Assembly: GCA_032358165.1 (NCBI GenBank)
Contig: JAALGY010000053.1
Location: forward strand, 2,046,001-2,110,000
Reading direction: 5' to 3'
DNA length: 64,000 nucleotides
From: Diplosphaera chodatii
Lineage: Eukaryota > Chlorophyta > Trebouxiophyceae > Prasiolales > Stichococcaceae
This document shows positions 1 to 11,936 of the stretch, piece after piece. The position numbers and the translations under genes are program-made. Numbering within the stretch: the stretch's first letter is position 1; the number at the start of each line of letters is the position of its first letter. The notes under the pieces were generated by a model, which saw only the letters and a list, made by a program, of their open reading frames with translations, was not told the origin of the DNA and did no database searches.

Positions 1-3000
1 GCATCCATCTCCTATCAGGTGGGTTGATGACAGCATTCCAACGTACATGACTCCATGTGCAGCGCGCACTCTCTAGAGTATGTGTTTCTTGTCGACTGTA
101 CTGACAACATGCACTACCTGTCATGGGCATGTCAGAAGGAAGCACTCACCATTGTGAGAGTACCTCAAGTACTGATCGGTTGATCGGTGCATAGTTGACC
201 ACCAGTTCCTTACTATCTGCTGTGATGCGCTGCTGCAGAACTTCTTCCGCAGCTACCCCAAGCTGGCAGGTATGACAGGCACAGCGTCCACAGAGTCAGC
301 CGAGTTTTCCTCCACCTACGACCTGGCTGTCACGGTGGTGCCCACCAATAAGGTGAGCAGTGCTGACGCCAACGCTTTGACAGGAATGTGCGGTGGTTGT
401 ATCCCACTTGGGTCAATGTAGACAAGCTACCAACCACTTCCTTCACAAATCACTGCAGCCAACGAAGCGGGAGGATGCGAAGGATGTGGTGTTTGCCACG
501 GAGGAGTACAAGTGGAAGGCGGTGGTCCAGGAGATCCGACACATGCACAAATCAGGGCGCCCTGTGCTGGTCGGCACGACCTCGGTGGAGCGCTCTGAGG
601 GTTTGGCCGCCCAGCTGGACACAGCCGGCATCAAATATCAGGTGTGCTTGCCGGAGACAGGGATTACTTACCCCTCCTGCACGTCATAGGCGGCTGCAGT
701 ACATGTGACGTGCAGCAAGATGCACGCGTGCACCGATCACTGCAGCTTACGCAGGGCCAGAGCTCAGCATGCCAAGCTCCACGAGGAGCGTACAGACACA
801 CTTTCGTTAATGGGTGCTTGCGCATCGTCGTGTGCAGCTGCTGAACGCCAAGCCCGAGAACGTGGAGCGGGAGAGTGAGACGGTGGCGCAGTCGGGGCGC
901 AGGGGTGCGGTCACCATTGCGACCAACATGGCGGGGCGCGGCACAGACATCCTGCTGGGCGGCAACTCCGAGTACATGGCCCGCCTGAAGCTGCGCGAGA
1001 ACTTGCTGCCAAAGGTGATTCAGACCAAAGGGCTGATGTGTGAAGCTCAGCGGGCACATGGTTGTGTCTGAGAGCGGCAGGTCAGCTGGGCCATCATGCA
1101 TTGCGTGTAGGCAGCAGCTTTTGTGACGGGCTGAACTTCTGCTCGATGCAATGCAGGTTGTCAGCCAGGTTGAGGGCGCCAACCCTGTGTCGAAAGCCCG
1201 AAAAGCAGGACAGGCAAGTGCCTTCACACAGTGCGCGCTGCTGAGCTCTATGTCACTGCATGGCCCTGCTGGTGTATTCCAAGGCAGCAGAACTCGCTGA
1301 CTGTGTACCAACTTGACACCTTCCTACCATGGCTGTGCAGCTTAAGGACTGGAAGGTATCGCCAGAACTGTTCCCAGTGGAGGCTTCAGACAGCGCCCAG
1401 CAGCTCATCAGCACAGCCGTCAATGCAGCTGTCAACGCGTGGGGTGCGCTCGCTGCTGGATGTTCGACAAGCCTCAGTGCACCCTGCAACCATGTGCCTG
1501 GCCTGGCGGGGCCTCCTCAAGCTGTTCAAGAGCATCATCAATGCATCAAGGTCGTGTTGCTTCCAGATGCAACTGTGCTCCATTCCCGAACTGCTTCTCT
1601 AGGCGAAAGGCAGCTGACAGAGCTGGAGGCAGAGGACCGTCTGGCGTTTGCATGCGAGAAGGCGCCTACAGACGACCCAACAGCACAGAAGGTAGGCCCC
1701 CTTTGCACACATCTGTGCACGAACTCTACATGTGCATCACCATTCTGCGTGCAATGCCTGAATGGGGATGCATTTCCTCCTTTAGTTTCCAGCATGGTCG
1801 ACATGGTGGAAGCTGGTGTTGCGTTGCATGCAGCTGCGGGAAGCGTTCCAGGCGCTGCAGGCAGAGTACAAGGAGCACACCGAGGCAGCCAAGGCCGAGG
1901 TCGTGGGTGCGTCGTCCCTGGGGCTAGACGGCTGCAGCTGCATGCCTTCATGCAACAGCAGGTCCTGATGCACCTACTGACCCATCGCACATTCGGGCTC
2001 GCCAGCATTGACAGGGCTGGTGTGGCTGCTGCTGTGCAGAACTGGGCGGCTTGCATGTGGTGGGCACAGAGCGCCACGAGTCACGGCGCATTGACAACCA
2101 GCTGCGCGGACGGACAGCCAGGCAAGCAGCGATATGATGTCTTGCATATGTTGTTTGGTGGTGCACAGTACTCGTGGCTGTGCCGAAGGCATTGTAGCTG
2201 CATACATGAAGACAATGCTTGGTCAGAACACGAGTGTGGATGTTGATAATTGCAGGCAGGGCGACCCGGGCAGCACGCGGTACTTCCTCAGCCTGGAGGA
2301 CAACCTCTTCCGCATCTTTGGCGGGGACCGCATTAAGGGCATGATGAACATGCTGCAGGTGGGATTTCCACACGCATGCAGCTGCACAGCCTCAGATACG
2401 CTCCAGTTGTCTTGGGTCTTGGGCAGGCTGCAAGCCCACATGTCAAGCAGGCTTGCCTGAGACGGAGGACACCCACCTGGCGCTGTCTGCTGCAGATTGG
2501 CGAGCTGCCCATCGAGTCGGGCATGCTCACCAAGTCCCTTGACGAGGCACAGCGCAAGGTGCTCATTGCCAGCTGCTCTCTTCTGTCAGCACGCAGTCTT
2601 TCTCGACTGTGCAACCTTCACATGCACCCTCAGCTGCAGTCCTGCCTGTTGTTGTGCCTGCTGCTGACAAGCAAGTCCCGCTGCACACAGGTCGAGGCGT
2701 ACTTCTTCGACCAGCGGCGGCAGCTGTTCGAGTATGACCAGGTGCTCAACACACAGCGCGACAAGGTGTACGGCCAGCGGCGGCGCGCGCTGCTGTCCAA
2801 GGATCTGTCGCCTCAGATGCTTGAGTTCGCTGAGCGCACCGTGGATGACATTCTGGAGGTGCTGGTGCTGGCCAAACTTCTTGCCTGTGCAACCTTAGTG
2901 TCAACATTTCTGACGTGACCAGACAGCCTTGAACGGCATGTACCAAGGCTTCAGTGCAATGTCCTTGCACAGACTGCCTGTTGTGTGTGCAAGCTGTCGT

Positions 3001-4482
3001 GCAGCATGTGGCCATCGCGAAAGACTGCAGCAGAGGCTTTCAGCAGACCAGTCAGATAGAAGATCTGCGCTAGCAGCATGGGGTAAGCAGGGTGAGTTCG
3101 ATGTGCTGAGCTGCAGGCGAATGTGGACCCGCGCACACCATTTGAGGAGTGGGAGCTGGAGAAGCTGGCCAACAAGATGCGGCAGTACTGCCCGCTGCTG
3201 GAGGACATGACCGGGGCCTCCCTGCAGCAGGTGAGCACCATGCCTAGCTGCCTGAATCGTGATGCAGTCATGCAGTTCCTGTGCTGCAAGTAGTGATATA
3301 GGAATCAGGAAGCACATGTGGGAGGCATTGGCGTGATCGGCGCCTGTCAGCTGCTCAGACCGGGCTGTTTGGCGCCATGCTGGCAGGAGTGCGCAAAACT
3401 GGACAGCCATGCACATGCGTTTGCTATGTTGATGCAGGCATGCGAGGCGCCACAGGGTGGGGATTATGATAAGTTGCGGGCCCACATGCAGCAGGCATCG
3501 GTGGAAGCTTACCATCGAAAGGCCGCGATGATTGACGAGCACGAGGCTGGACTAATGCAGGTGTGTATGCTTGAGCAATTCGCTGCTTGTCGTGTGCGCA
3601 TGTGCTTGCACATTGGCCTGGTGCATGGTCCGCTGGCAATGTGGCAGGCAGCTGCTGATCAAGCAGGCATGCTGCAGGTGCGTGCAATGTAGCACAGCTG
3701 CCGCGCTCCGCAAGCTCCACACTGGTATCAGCTGTGCACGGACAGTCTCCTGACGTTCCCGACTGCAGGCTGCGCAGCGCTTCTTTGTGCTCACCCAGAC
3801 AGACAACCTCTGGAAGGAGCACCTGCAGGCCATCAAATTCCTGCAACAGGCCGTCAGTCTGCGCGGCTACGCACAGGTACCCTGCGTGAAGAGTCCGAGC
3901 TCCGGCATCTGCAACATGAGCTCACTGAATGCCTACCTGGCTGGTGATGTTCCACCCTGCCCTACCTATCATTAGTCCCATGGGTGGTGCACACTGCCTC
4001 ACCAATAGCGTCTTGCGTTCTGCAGCGGGACCCTTTGGTGGAGTACAAACTCGAGGGTTACAACCTGTTCCTGGAGATGATGGCCAACATCCGGCGCAAC
4101 GTCATCTACAATGTCTACGTCTTCCAGCCGCGGCGCAATCCCGAGGCACGATTCTGCCCTTCAATCCTCTATTACGTATTTCCGAAGTTTCACAGTACTT
4201 TTGTGCTCTGTGCAGTATCAGCTTGCGCGGGATGCTGCTAATCATTCTCGAGCAATGTCTCCTGGTGCATGACAGGTTGCGCAGCAGCCGCAGGCACAGG
4301 AGCAGCATGCAGAGCAGCCAGCAGAGGAGCAGCCCACAAGCGCAGCGGTCAACGGGTCCCATGGTGCAAGCAATGGCTCCGGTGCGCATACAGCACAGAA
4401 TGGCAATGGCAACGGCAGCCGGCAGACAAAACAGCAGTCGCAGGGAGGCAGCAAGAAAAAGAAGAAGGCCGGGAAGCGCTGA
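1..4482 (+). CDS. secA: Plastid preprotein translocase ATPase SecA (SecA1 type), 5' end outside window
   Basis: SecA is the ATP-driven motor that pushes precursor proteins through the thylakoid SecYE channel. Exons I can chain in frame are 239-352, 459-641, 838-1014, 1157-1213, 1341-1443, 1603-1691, 1834-1906, 2040-2121, 2256-2358, 2496-2558, 2691-2858, 3117-3230, 3438-3560, 3769-3876, 4026 to about 4145-4175, and 4276-4482. Visible signatures are the GMTGTA motif, [25 protein letters not shown] and [19 protein letters not shown] (helicase motif VI region), followed by scaffold and wing segments ([54 protein letters not shown]). The C-terminus is a Q/N-rich stretch ending in a lysine cluster, without the bacterial zinc-binding tail. 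The phrase [11 protein letters not shown] favours SecA1 over SecA2. Introns at 1214 and 2122 use GC donors. Positions 1-238 look like intron, and the N-terminal ATPase half lies upstream. Confidence 0.93.
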
Positions 4483-4705
4483 GCTCTGCTCATCTTCAGG
4501 CGCACGATGTTGAGAGTGGTTTGCACGGTGACTGTATGGTCCATCGGTTCATTGTCGGATTGAGCTCGTGTACGTCCACTTCGAACTGAAGGGTGTTGGA
4601 GGGTGCCAACCCTATCAGCAGTTTTGCAACTGTTGCTGACATTGGATATCTTCTGGGATGTGGAATACATTGCATCCACAAAACTCGGTGGGCTGCAAAC
4701 CAAGC

Positions 4706-4710
4706 TGTAA
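4706..4710 (+). terminator. Putative TGTAA poly(A) signal of secA
   Basis: TGTAA lies about 225 bases after the secA stop, and this pentamer is the usual polyadenylation signal of green algae. The rest of 4483-4769 is 3'-UTR sequence between two convergent genes and shows nothing else. Confidence 0.4.
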
Positions 4711-4769
4711 CAAGCGTCACGTTGCCTGCCTCCATTGTATGCGCTGGTGGGAGTCTCCAGCATGCTGCA

Positions 4770-5460
4770 TCACTCTGCTGCCGGAGGCTGTGCAGCTGCG
4801 GTGTCATCGGCTGCTGCTGCCTGCTCGGATGACGCATCAGCGCCCTCAGCAGCGCCCTCAGCCGCCACCTCCTTGGCCTTCTTGGCCTCCTTGCCCTTGA
4901 AGTAATCATCAAGGTCCGTGTCCAGCTTCTTTGCTGCCGTCGGCGCATCCTGCAGCATGCATTGCAGAACTTCCTCAGCGAGATAACTCACTTTCGCTCT
5001 GGTGAGGTCATACAATCAACCCAGCAACCCTATACGGTCAATACGCCTTTGCAGGATCAAAAGGCAGGTGCTCAGAAGTCCACCCTTCCGCATCTGCGCG
5101 CACTGATGTTTGCAATCACATGGAGGTTTCACGATGATCCAGTTGCCAACACGCTCGGCTGCACAGCTTGTCAGAGAACACGACCCATGCGTCGCACATT
5201 CAAGAAACAAACAGCGCATAAGAGCAGCGGTGCACCTTCATAAAGTACGAATCCATCTCCGCATCCAGCTGGTCTGCTGACCGAGGCTTCTCATCCCGGC
5301 CTCGGCCGCGCCCTCGACCACCTCCACCTCCCCTCCCCCTTCCACGACCGCCTCTGCCGCCTCCTCCGCCTCCCCGACCGCCTGTCTGCTTTGCTACACC
5401 CCCAGTCTGCCCACCTCGCCCACGGCCCCCGCTTTGCCGCCGTCCCTCTCCCCGCGCCAT
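4770..5460 (-). CDS. Small RGG-rich protein with two UAP56-binding-like motifs (mRNA export adaptor candidate)
   Basis: Two exons, 5460-5236 and 4949-4770, join in phase 0 to give 134 residues. Residues 1 to about 55 are almost only R and G (RGG boxes, typical of RNA binding and arginine methylation). Then comes SADQLDAEMDSYF, a close match to the UAP56-binding motif (LDxxLDxY) found at the ends of ALYREF, UIF and CHTOP. After the intron a second copy, KKLDTDLDDYFKGKE, is followed by an acidic/alanine tail. No RRM domain is present, so the layout is nearer to CHTOP/Friend-of-PRMT1 than to ALY. The start was chosen because the ATG at 5460 opens directly into the RGG tract and the HSP70 gene begins about 100 bases away on the other strand. 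The export role is inferred from motifs only. Confidence 0.7.
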
Positions 5461-5560
5461 TTCAAATGAATCAGCCACCAGCTGCCAGCATTCACAAGTG
5501 TCTCGCTTGGCTGATCGTCGGCAAGTGGTGGGGTAAGCTGGCCGAAGTGCCAGCAAGCAT
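5461..5560. promoter_or_regulatory. Short divergent promoter between RGG protein and HSP70
   Basis: Only about 100 bases separate the proposed ATGs of two divergent genes, so they probably share a bidirectional promoter. I see no clear TATA box and no well-formed heat-shock element. Confidence 0.35.
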
Positions 5561-8500
5561 TTGCTGCAGTTCAAGTGTTGGAAGCTGCAGCAGAAGGGGC
5601 TGAAGCATGCGCCACTCTCGCCTACAAGCAGACAGCAAACCAACATACGATGCTCAGCATACAGCATGCATAGTCGATGCCTCGCCAGCCGACAGCTGAC
5701 AATCTCGCCAGGGTTGTGCAAATTCACCCCGGGATCCGCCGCCGCCCGCTGCCATCGCACGCCGCGCAGGCCAACAGCGGCCGCCGCCAAGAGCACGCTT
5801 GTGGGCATCGATCTGGGCACCAGCAACTCAGCCATTTCGGTGATCCAAGACGGCAAGGCTCGAATACTCCCGGACGATCAGGGCAACCACGTCACGCCGT
5901 CAGTAGTTGCATACACACAGGTGCAAGTGCGGACAGCAGCCTAGCGGCAATGGCAGTCATTGCACAGATCCTGCACTGCTCCACATGCATGCGACAACGA
6001 AGTATCGAGCTGATTTGCTGAAGCCAGTGTCGCATAGCGGTGCAGGACGCAGTCCTCATTGGCGCAGCAGCGCGTGGCGACGACACCGCGAACACCTTCT
6101 ACTCGGTAAAGCGCCTGATCGGGCGCTCACAGGCGGAGGTGGCTGCCGACGTGGCAGGCCTGCGCTACGAGGTGTGCGGCTGCGACGCCGCCGACAGCGC
6201 ATCAGCTCCGGCTGTCTCTGCAGACACCGGCAGTGTGTCTGGTGGCTCTCGTCCGCCAGATCTTCCAGATCGTGACGATTGGGCGGACGGCGCAGCCAGC
6301 GGGGTGCGACTCAGGTGCACGGCACGCGGTGCGCTGCTGCGGCCAGAGGAGGTGTCTGCGGAGCTGCTGCGCCACCTGCTCGCCCGTGCGGAGGCGCACC
6401 TCGGCAGCACCGTCACAAATGCGGTGAGAGATGACTGTTGTTAGCAGCGATGAGTGTCAAACATGGTTCAACGAGATACAAGTGATGTGCATCCTCCTGG
6501 ACGTGGTGCTGTCCAATCGTTCGGAGGTCTGCACACCATGCAGCACCCGCCTTGTGGCTCTCTCAGCCAGAAACGTGTCATTCTACGGGGTTCTGACGTA
6601 GTGCGGACCCCGCAGGTGGTGACAGTGCCGGCGCACTTCGGCCCGGCTCGCCGGCAGGCCACCCACCGAGCGGCGCGGCGGGCCGGCCTGCAGGCAGTCC
6701 ACCTGCTGCAAGGTCGGTGTTTTGCATGGCCGCCAAAGTGCACAGAGCAACGTTGGCGGCCATCATGCAGGGCACGTATGAAGCGGGGTGTTTCGCCACG
6801 CTGCAGAGCCCGTCGCGGCTGCCATCGCATATGGCCTGGGCCGGCCGCAGGACGCCGACACTATCCTGGTGGTGGACCTGGGCGGGGGCACCCTGGACGT
6901 CAGCATCCTCGAGAGCTTCGAGGTGGGTGCCACCGCGACCCTCTGCTCGAGCACGCAACGACAATCTGCTCAGCAGTTCATCACATCTTGATGTGTTTCG
7001 GGCACATGCTGTGACGAAGGCTGCGTGATCTGAGCAAGATACCTTGCAGTCGGGACGCATCGCCCGCTGTGCTGCAGGGGATCCTCGAGGTGCTGTCAAC
7101 GGATGGGGACTCTGAGCTTGGGGGCGACGACTTTGATCGCGCAGTGGCGCACTGGGCGCTGGAGCGCTGCCGGCACCAGGGCCACACAGTCAGGTCTGTC
7201 ACCAGCATCACCTCCACTGTCCTGCCTCTGCAACCGCTGTGAGACAGCTGAGCTGCAGAAGCCTCCCTGTGTTTTCAAGTTCGATAAAGCGGGATTGCTA
7301 GACTCCACAGATGAGACCAACATCCGCTGTGCTACTTGCGTCGGGGCGAGACCAAGCTGTCTTGTCCTGCAGCGAGGTGGACATCAGCTCGATCATGCCA
7401 GCGGCAGAGGCAGCCAAGGTTGCGTTGTCGAGTGCCACGGATGCGGTGGTCAGCGTGCCGCTGCCAGATGGGCAACACATCGAGGTGCGATTGTAAGTTC
7501 CCCCGCTTGTATGAAGCAGGCCAGGCAAGAGCGGCCAATGCATGTATCCAACGCCAGCTGTCTGTGGAGTGTGGTCTCTGTCCAGCTGGGCCATATGCAC
7601 AATAACTTCCTTAGATATGTATGTGTGCAGGTCGCGTTCAGCCGGGCAGAGTTTCAGGCAGCAGTGCAGCCGCTGCTGCGTCGCATCTGGGCGGTGATGG
7701 AGCGCGCCGGGAAAGCTGTGTTCCTTGAGTGGGCCGACAGGTGCTCGTCTGACGCACCTGCTGTACTGGCACCCAGTCTGCAGGCTGGACGGGGGCGCTG
7801 TGAAAAGAAGTGGCACTTGCTCGATGCTGGCCCGGGTGCTGGTACCCCCTTGACCTGGAGCCGCGCACTGCAGGCCATTTGCCTTGGATGCAGCGGCTGC
7901 AGACGGCAGCGGCAGCGACAGCGCTGCAGGGCTGGGGAGGTTTGCGCCGCCGCCCCGCCGAGTCACCAAGGCGCTGCTGGTCGGAGGTGCGGCTGCAGGC
8001 GCACCATGCCCTGTGGCACACAGCCGACTGTATCCAGAACAGCAGCTTAGATGTTGCTGTGACGCATCACTCAGAGCAGGTGTGAAATCCCAGTACTTGC
8101 GCAGGCACATGGCAAGTGAGCACGCTCCTGCAGCGCCTGCATGCAGGTGGGACACATGTTCCGGCAGTGAGGCAGCTGGTCGAGCGCGCCACGGGCATCA
8201 CAGCCCACGGCGGCCTGGACCCCGAGCTGTGTGTGGCTCTCGGCGCTGGCATGCAGGTGGTCATGCATGGCGAAGAATGTGATGAGATAGCACCCATACA
8301 GCGTGTGGTAACTCAAGGACGTCTTGCCTTGCTCCAGCATTGGATGGCAACAGCAGCAGCATTGCAGCTGGTGCGACGAAACGCCATGTGCTGGGCGGGC
8401 AGCATGTACGAGCCACGAATGAGCAATTTCCGTGACATTGTTGTGCATGAATCGCAGGCTGGCATCCTGGAGGGGGTGTTGGAAGGCCCACTAGAGGTCA

Positions 8501-8568
8501 TGGACGGTGCATATGTACAAAATCTGCACGGCCGCACCACGGGTGTAGCTGGGTTCGACGCCATATGA
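5561..8568 (+). CDS. HSP70-family protein lacking the substrate-binding domain, organelle-targeted
   Basis: Ten exons (5561-5920, 6046-6423, 6616-6712, 6807-6922, 7078-7193, 7373-7484, 7631-7740, 7874-7986, 8147-8256, 8458-8568) close in frame at 540 residues. The first ~80 residues are basic and S/T/A-rich without acidic clusters, like a plastid transit peptide; a second in-frame ATG is at 5666. The HSP70 nucleotide-binding domain follows: [15 protein letters not shown] (phosphate 1), [36 protein letters not shown] (phosphate 2), [14 protein letters not shown] and [15 protein letters not shown] (adenosine site). A low-complexity insert sits near residues 165-200. The protein stops about 35 residues after the GAGMQAGILEG segment, so there is no beta-sandwich or lid. 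It can bind ATP by homology but cannot clamp substrate like DnaK. Truncated HSP70s exist in plants, so this may be functional. Confidence 0.88.
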
Positions 8569-8701
8569 GCAGCGGTGGAGCGCATACCTCATGGCATGCT
8601 TGTCCTCAACCTCATGATGTTGCAACAACTATCGTCAGTCACGAGTAGCACCTGTGTACAGGTGTCCTCATCGACAGCAGGTTGCAAAACAACAACTGCC
8701 A

Positions 8702-11575
8702 TCACCCCTCTGCAGGTCTGAGTGCTGCTGTTGGTCTGAAGAAGCTCTGAATGCTGCCAGCCTGCGCAGCCTTGCCCTGCTCCCTGCTGGGCCTGATATT
8801 TGGCACATCGACCTTTGTCGACTTAGCAGGGCTGTGCAAGCCATCTGCTGCAGCGTTTGCATTGACCCTGGCAGCGGCTGACCCAGATACGCTGTCGCCG
8901 TCGGTTGGTGCCACATCTGCAGCTGGGCGTTCAGCAGGTTCTGTGGCTGCTGGCTCGGCAGCGGGCTGCGCAGCGGCACTATCCTCCGCACCGCGCACGT
9001 CCCCAACTGTTGGCACGCTTTCCGCACTCGCCAGACCTGGCAATTGCGCAGGCTCTGCTGCATCTGTCGCCGCTCTGTGGCTGTCCAACCGTCCAGCACT
9101 GCGAGGCTGCACCTCTGCTGCTGTGGGCTGTGCCTGCTGCCGTGCTTTCTTGGCAGGCGGCGCCCCTGCTGAGCCTGAGACACAGGGACCCGTACATTCA
9201 TGAATAGGAGCCACACTACAGCTCCAGCAGAGCTGTGGTGTGCCAAGCAACCACGGCGCATGCAGCGACTACCGTTGGAAGTGCGGATCAGTTGATTGCA
9301 CCTGCTGCGGGGCGCTTGGCGCCAAACATGTCAGCGATGCGGCGCTGGCTGCGGTCGTTGAAGCGCTTCATGCTGCGGGATGATAAGGCGCAGGGGGCGC
9401 AGGGCCGCGCCTCTTCCAGTTCCCTCAGCTCTGCAGTCCACGGGTTGTGCTGTCATGCTGTCATGAAGGAGGATGCAGTGTTAAAGTGCACTGGAGGGGT
9501 GTGACATCAAGGCTGTCAATTGCAACTGAGGCCATCAATGCTGGTCGTACAACATACCTAGCATCACGCCTGCATGGTCGCTCCTGCAGGAATCGTCAGC
9601 AGAAGAGCAGTAAAGACGTGCTCGTAAAAGTCACTGGACCAAAGGACCAGATGTCGTCAAGGTGTCCTTGAGCCTTCACTACTGGCGCACCATTTTGGTG
9701 GTGTGCTGTAAAGATGCTCACACGACACGACCTTGTCCAAAAGTCCTGGGCTTACGAGCACGTAGTCTATTCTGCAGCCCTGCAATAGAGGCAGGACACA
9801 GGATCCGCTGCTAAATCTCCAAGAGAGGTAACAACAGTAGACCATGCTGGCAGGTGCGCGTGATCCAACTCGTTAACAAGCACTGGACGCAAGGTAAACC
9901 TCTGGTGTGCATCATTCTGACATAAGCTGCAAAGCAAACTGTGCACAACACCTCATTGCTCAGCCGAGCGCTGGTGTATTCGTCCCAGACCGTAAACTGG
10001 TCATCTACATCAGGGTGCAGGTGCCGCCACACATCGGTATACCTGCAGTTGTATCCAACCGTTCGTCGCAGACGCTGGCAGATGACTACCATCTTCTATT
10101 CATCGTGGCCACATGCAGTTGAAGGCCCGCCTTGTGGCGACTCAAGGCATTATTCAGTGAAGGGCTTGGGACCCGCACCTGGATGTGAGGGCGGACAGCA
10201 GGGCCAGCTCCTCTGCATTGTAGCACTTCTCGTGCTTGATGAGGTAGTGACAGTCCTTCTGGCTAGCTGAAACATTGAGGTCGCCCACAATGATGACCTG
10301 CGCCGCCACCACCTGAAGCTGGCTCGCTCGGTTGCGACGTTGCGTCTCTGGCAGGACAGCATGCCTCCCGGCGTGCTGGTATACATCACCCGCTTCTCTG
10401 CCAACTTCTCAAGGAACGGCAGAGCAACAGCATTGCTTGGCAGCCCTCATGCCAAGCAGCCATTGGCATCGACCTTGAGCAAGATTTGACATGGAAGACC
10501 GGGGTGCAGCAATAGTGCAAGTGCCCACCTCACGCCCCTGCTCCAGGAAGGCGTCAGCCTTGGCCTTCAGCAGGCGCAGGAAGTCGAGCTTGGTGGCGAG
10601 GCGCGGGCGCTCGGGCTTGCCACCCGCGTTCGGAACGTACACATTGATGAGGACAAAGTGGCCATGGTCTGTCACCACCACCCTGCAGCGACAGAGCTAC
10701 CGATGATCCTGAGACATGGGCACCTGCTTCTGCAAGCATCGAACTGGATGGTCGTTGTGACCTTGCCAAGCTTGATGGGTTGCCCATTGGGCGGCGCTGA
10801 TGGCCAGCATGGCAGCAGCACAGCGGGGCACCTGCCCTCTGCAAAAAAGTCGTCGTCCGGACTCCCCAGGCAGTTCTCCTCAGCTGCTCGCGCTGAGTAG
10901 CCCAGCTTGCACCATGTCGCGACACCTGCTCTCTCAGCAGTGTTCCCCGTAAGGACATGGCAGCACACAGGCAAGCGCAGGTGCACCTGCGCAACTTATC
11001 GAGCATGTAGGGAGCGCCACACGGCAACTTACCGCTGTAGCCTTTCTTCTTTTCCGAGAATGTCCAGAAACTCTGCAGCATGCTGCCGCTGCCTCAGCAT
11101 TCATACAGGATGCACCATTGTTGCAGGCAGACTGGGATGCCCACGGATGCACCATGCATGTATGACCGCACCTCATACCCATCGACACACGCCAGCTCCT
11201 TTGTGAGACCCGACTTGGCGGTCGTTCCCTGGTCTTGCAACTTATGCTCCTGCGAGATGCATTACTGGAAAAATGTCTCCTACTGAAGATGGCAGCGGCA
11301 ACGTCACTGCAGCATTTGTATGCACCACAATTTATGATATCAGGGCCGCCCACCTGCACTGACAAGATGTCGATGTGATAGGCATCCAGAAAGCCTCTGA
11401 AGCTACCATGTTTCAGCTCGAAATTGCGCACAGTTCCGGCCTGCGGAGCATGCATGTGCAAGGTTGTGACGGTAGTCTGGCAAGAGACCCGGCTTTGGTG
11501 CACTGCGACTGCTCGATGACTCTTAGAGCTGTTTGCTCGTACCAGCGCGTTGATATTCCATGTCAACAGGCGCAT
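8702..11575 (-). CDS. APE2-type AP endonuclease (exonuclease III family)
   Basis: Twelve exons close in frame at 475 residues: 11575-11543, 11440-11354, 11249-11172, 11072-11033, 10925-10832, 10682-10529, 10312-10179, 10042-9952, 9779-9691, 9583-9558, 9430-9302, 9174-8702. APE2 enzymes cut abasic sites and resect 3' ends in the nucleus, working with PCNA. Visible catalytic motifs are MRLLTWNINAL, ILSVQEHKL (metal-binding Glu), KGYSGVATWCK, HFVLINVYVPNAG, QVIIVGDLNVS, CRIDYVLV and SDHAGVML. The HPDVDDQFTVWDEYTSAR segment is typical of APE2 rather than APE1. After the nuclease domain come QRRIADMF, which resembles a PIP box, and a ~155-residue Ala/Pro-rich tail ending in SIQSFFRP, also PIP-like. 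The GRF zinc finger that usually ends APE2 is not seen. Exon 9558-9583 is only 26 bases. The gene is divergent from RNR R2. Confidence 0.9.
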
Positions 11576-11936
11576 TGTATCAGCAGCGTGCTTGGAACGT
11601 CAGATTTCCCGGATGCACGGCGTCGCTACCAGTCCGATCCATTCAGCGCCGGCGCTAATGCAACCCTTTCATGGTTAGACAGCGCAAGTAGATGTGGCAA
11701 GCGTCGCATGCTGGCAACATCAGCGCTGACCCCGGCACGTCAGCAGACCGCCCCCGGTCAGCACGTGCATCCCTCCCTTGTGCTTGATTCAAAGTTCGAA
11801 CCCTAGCGCGTTTCGGAAAACACGCAGCCACGCATGCCGCACACTTCCACTTGCAAACGCTCCCCTCCGACGCACTCGCCTCCTACCGCCCACAGTAGAT
11901 TATAGCAGCCATCTAGCAGTCAAGCCAGCAGCCGCC
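11576..11936. promoter_or_regulatory. Divergent promoter of APE2 and RNR R2 with an E2F-type site
   Basis: These 361 bases separate the start codons of two S-phase genes. TTTCCCGG at 11605-11612 fits the plant E2F consensus WTTSSCSS. A TTATA lies about 40 bases upstream of the R2 ATG. Shared cell-cycle control is an inference. Confidence 0.45.

Noticed and set aside
5200..5856. Upstream extension of the RGG protein beyond 5460
   Set aside because: The extra residues are Cys-rich and unlike coding sequence and would overlap the HSP70 start region.
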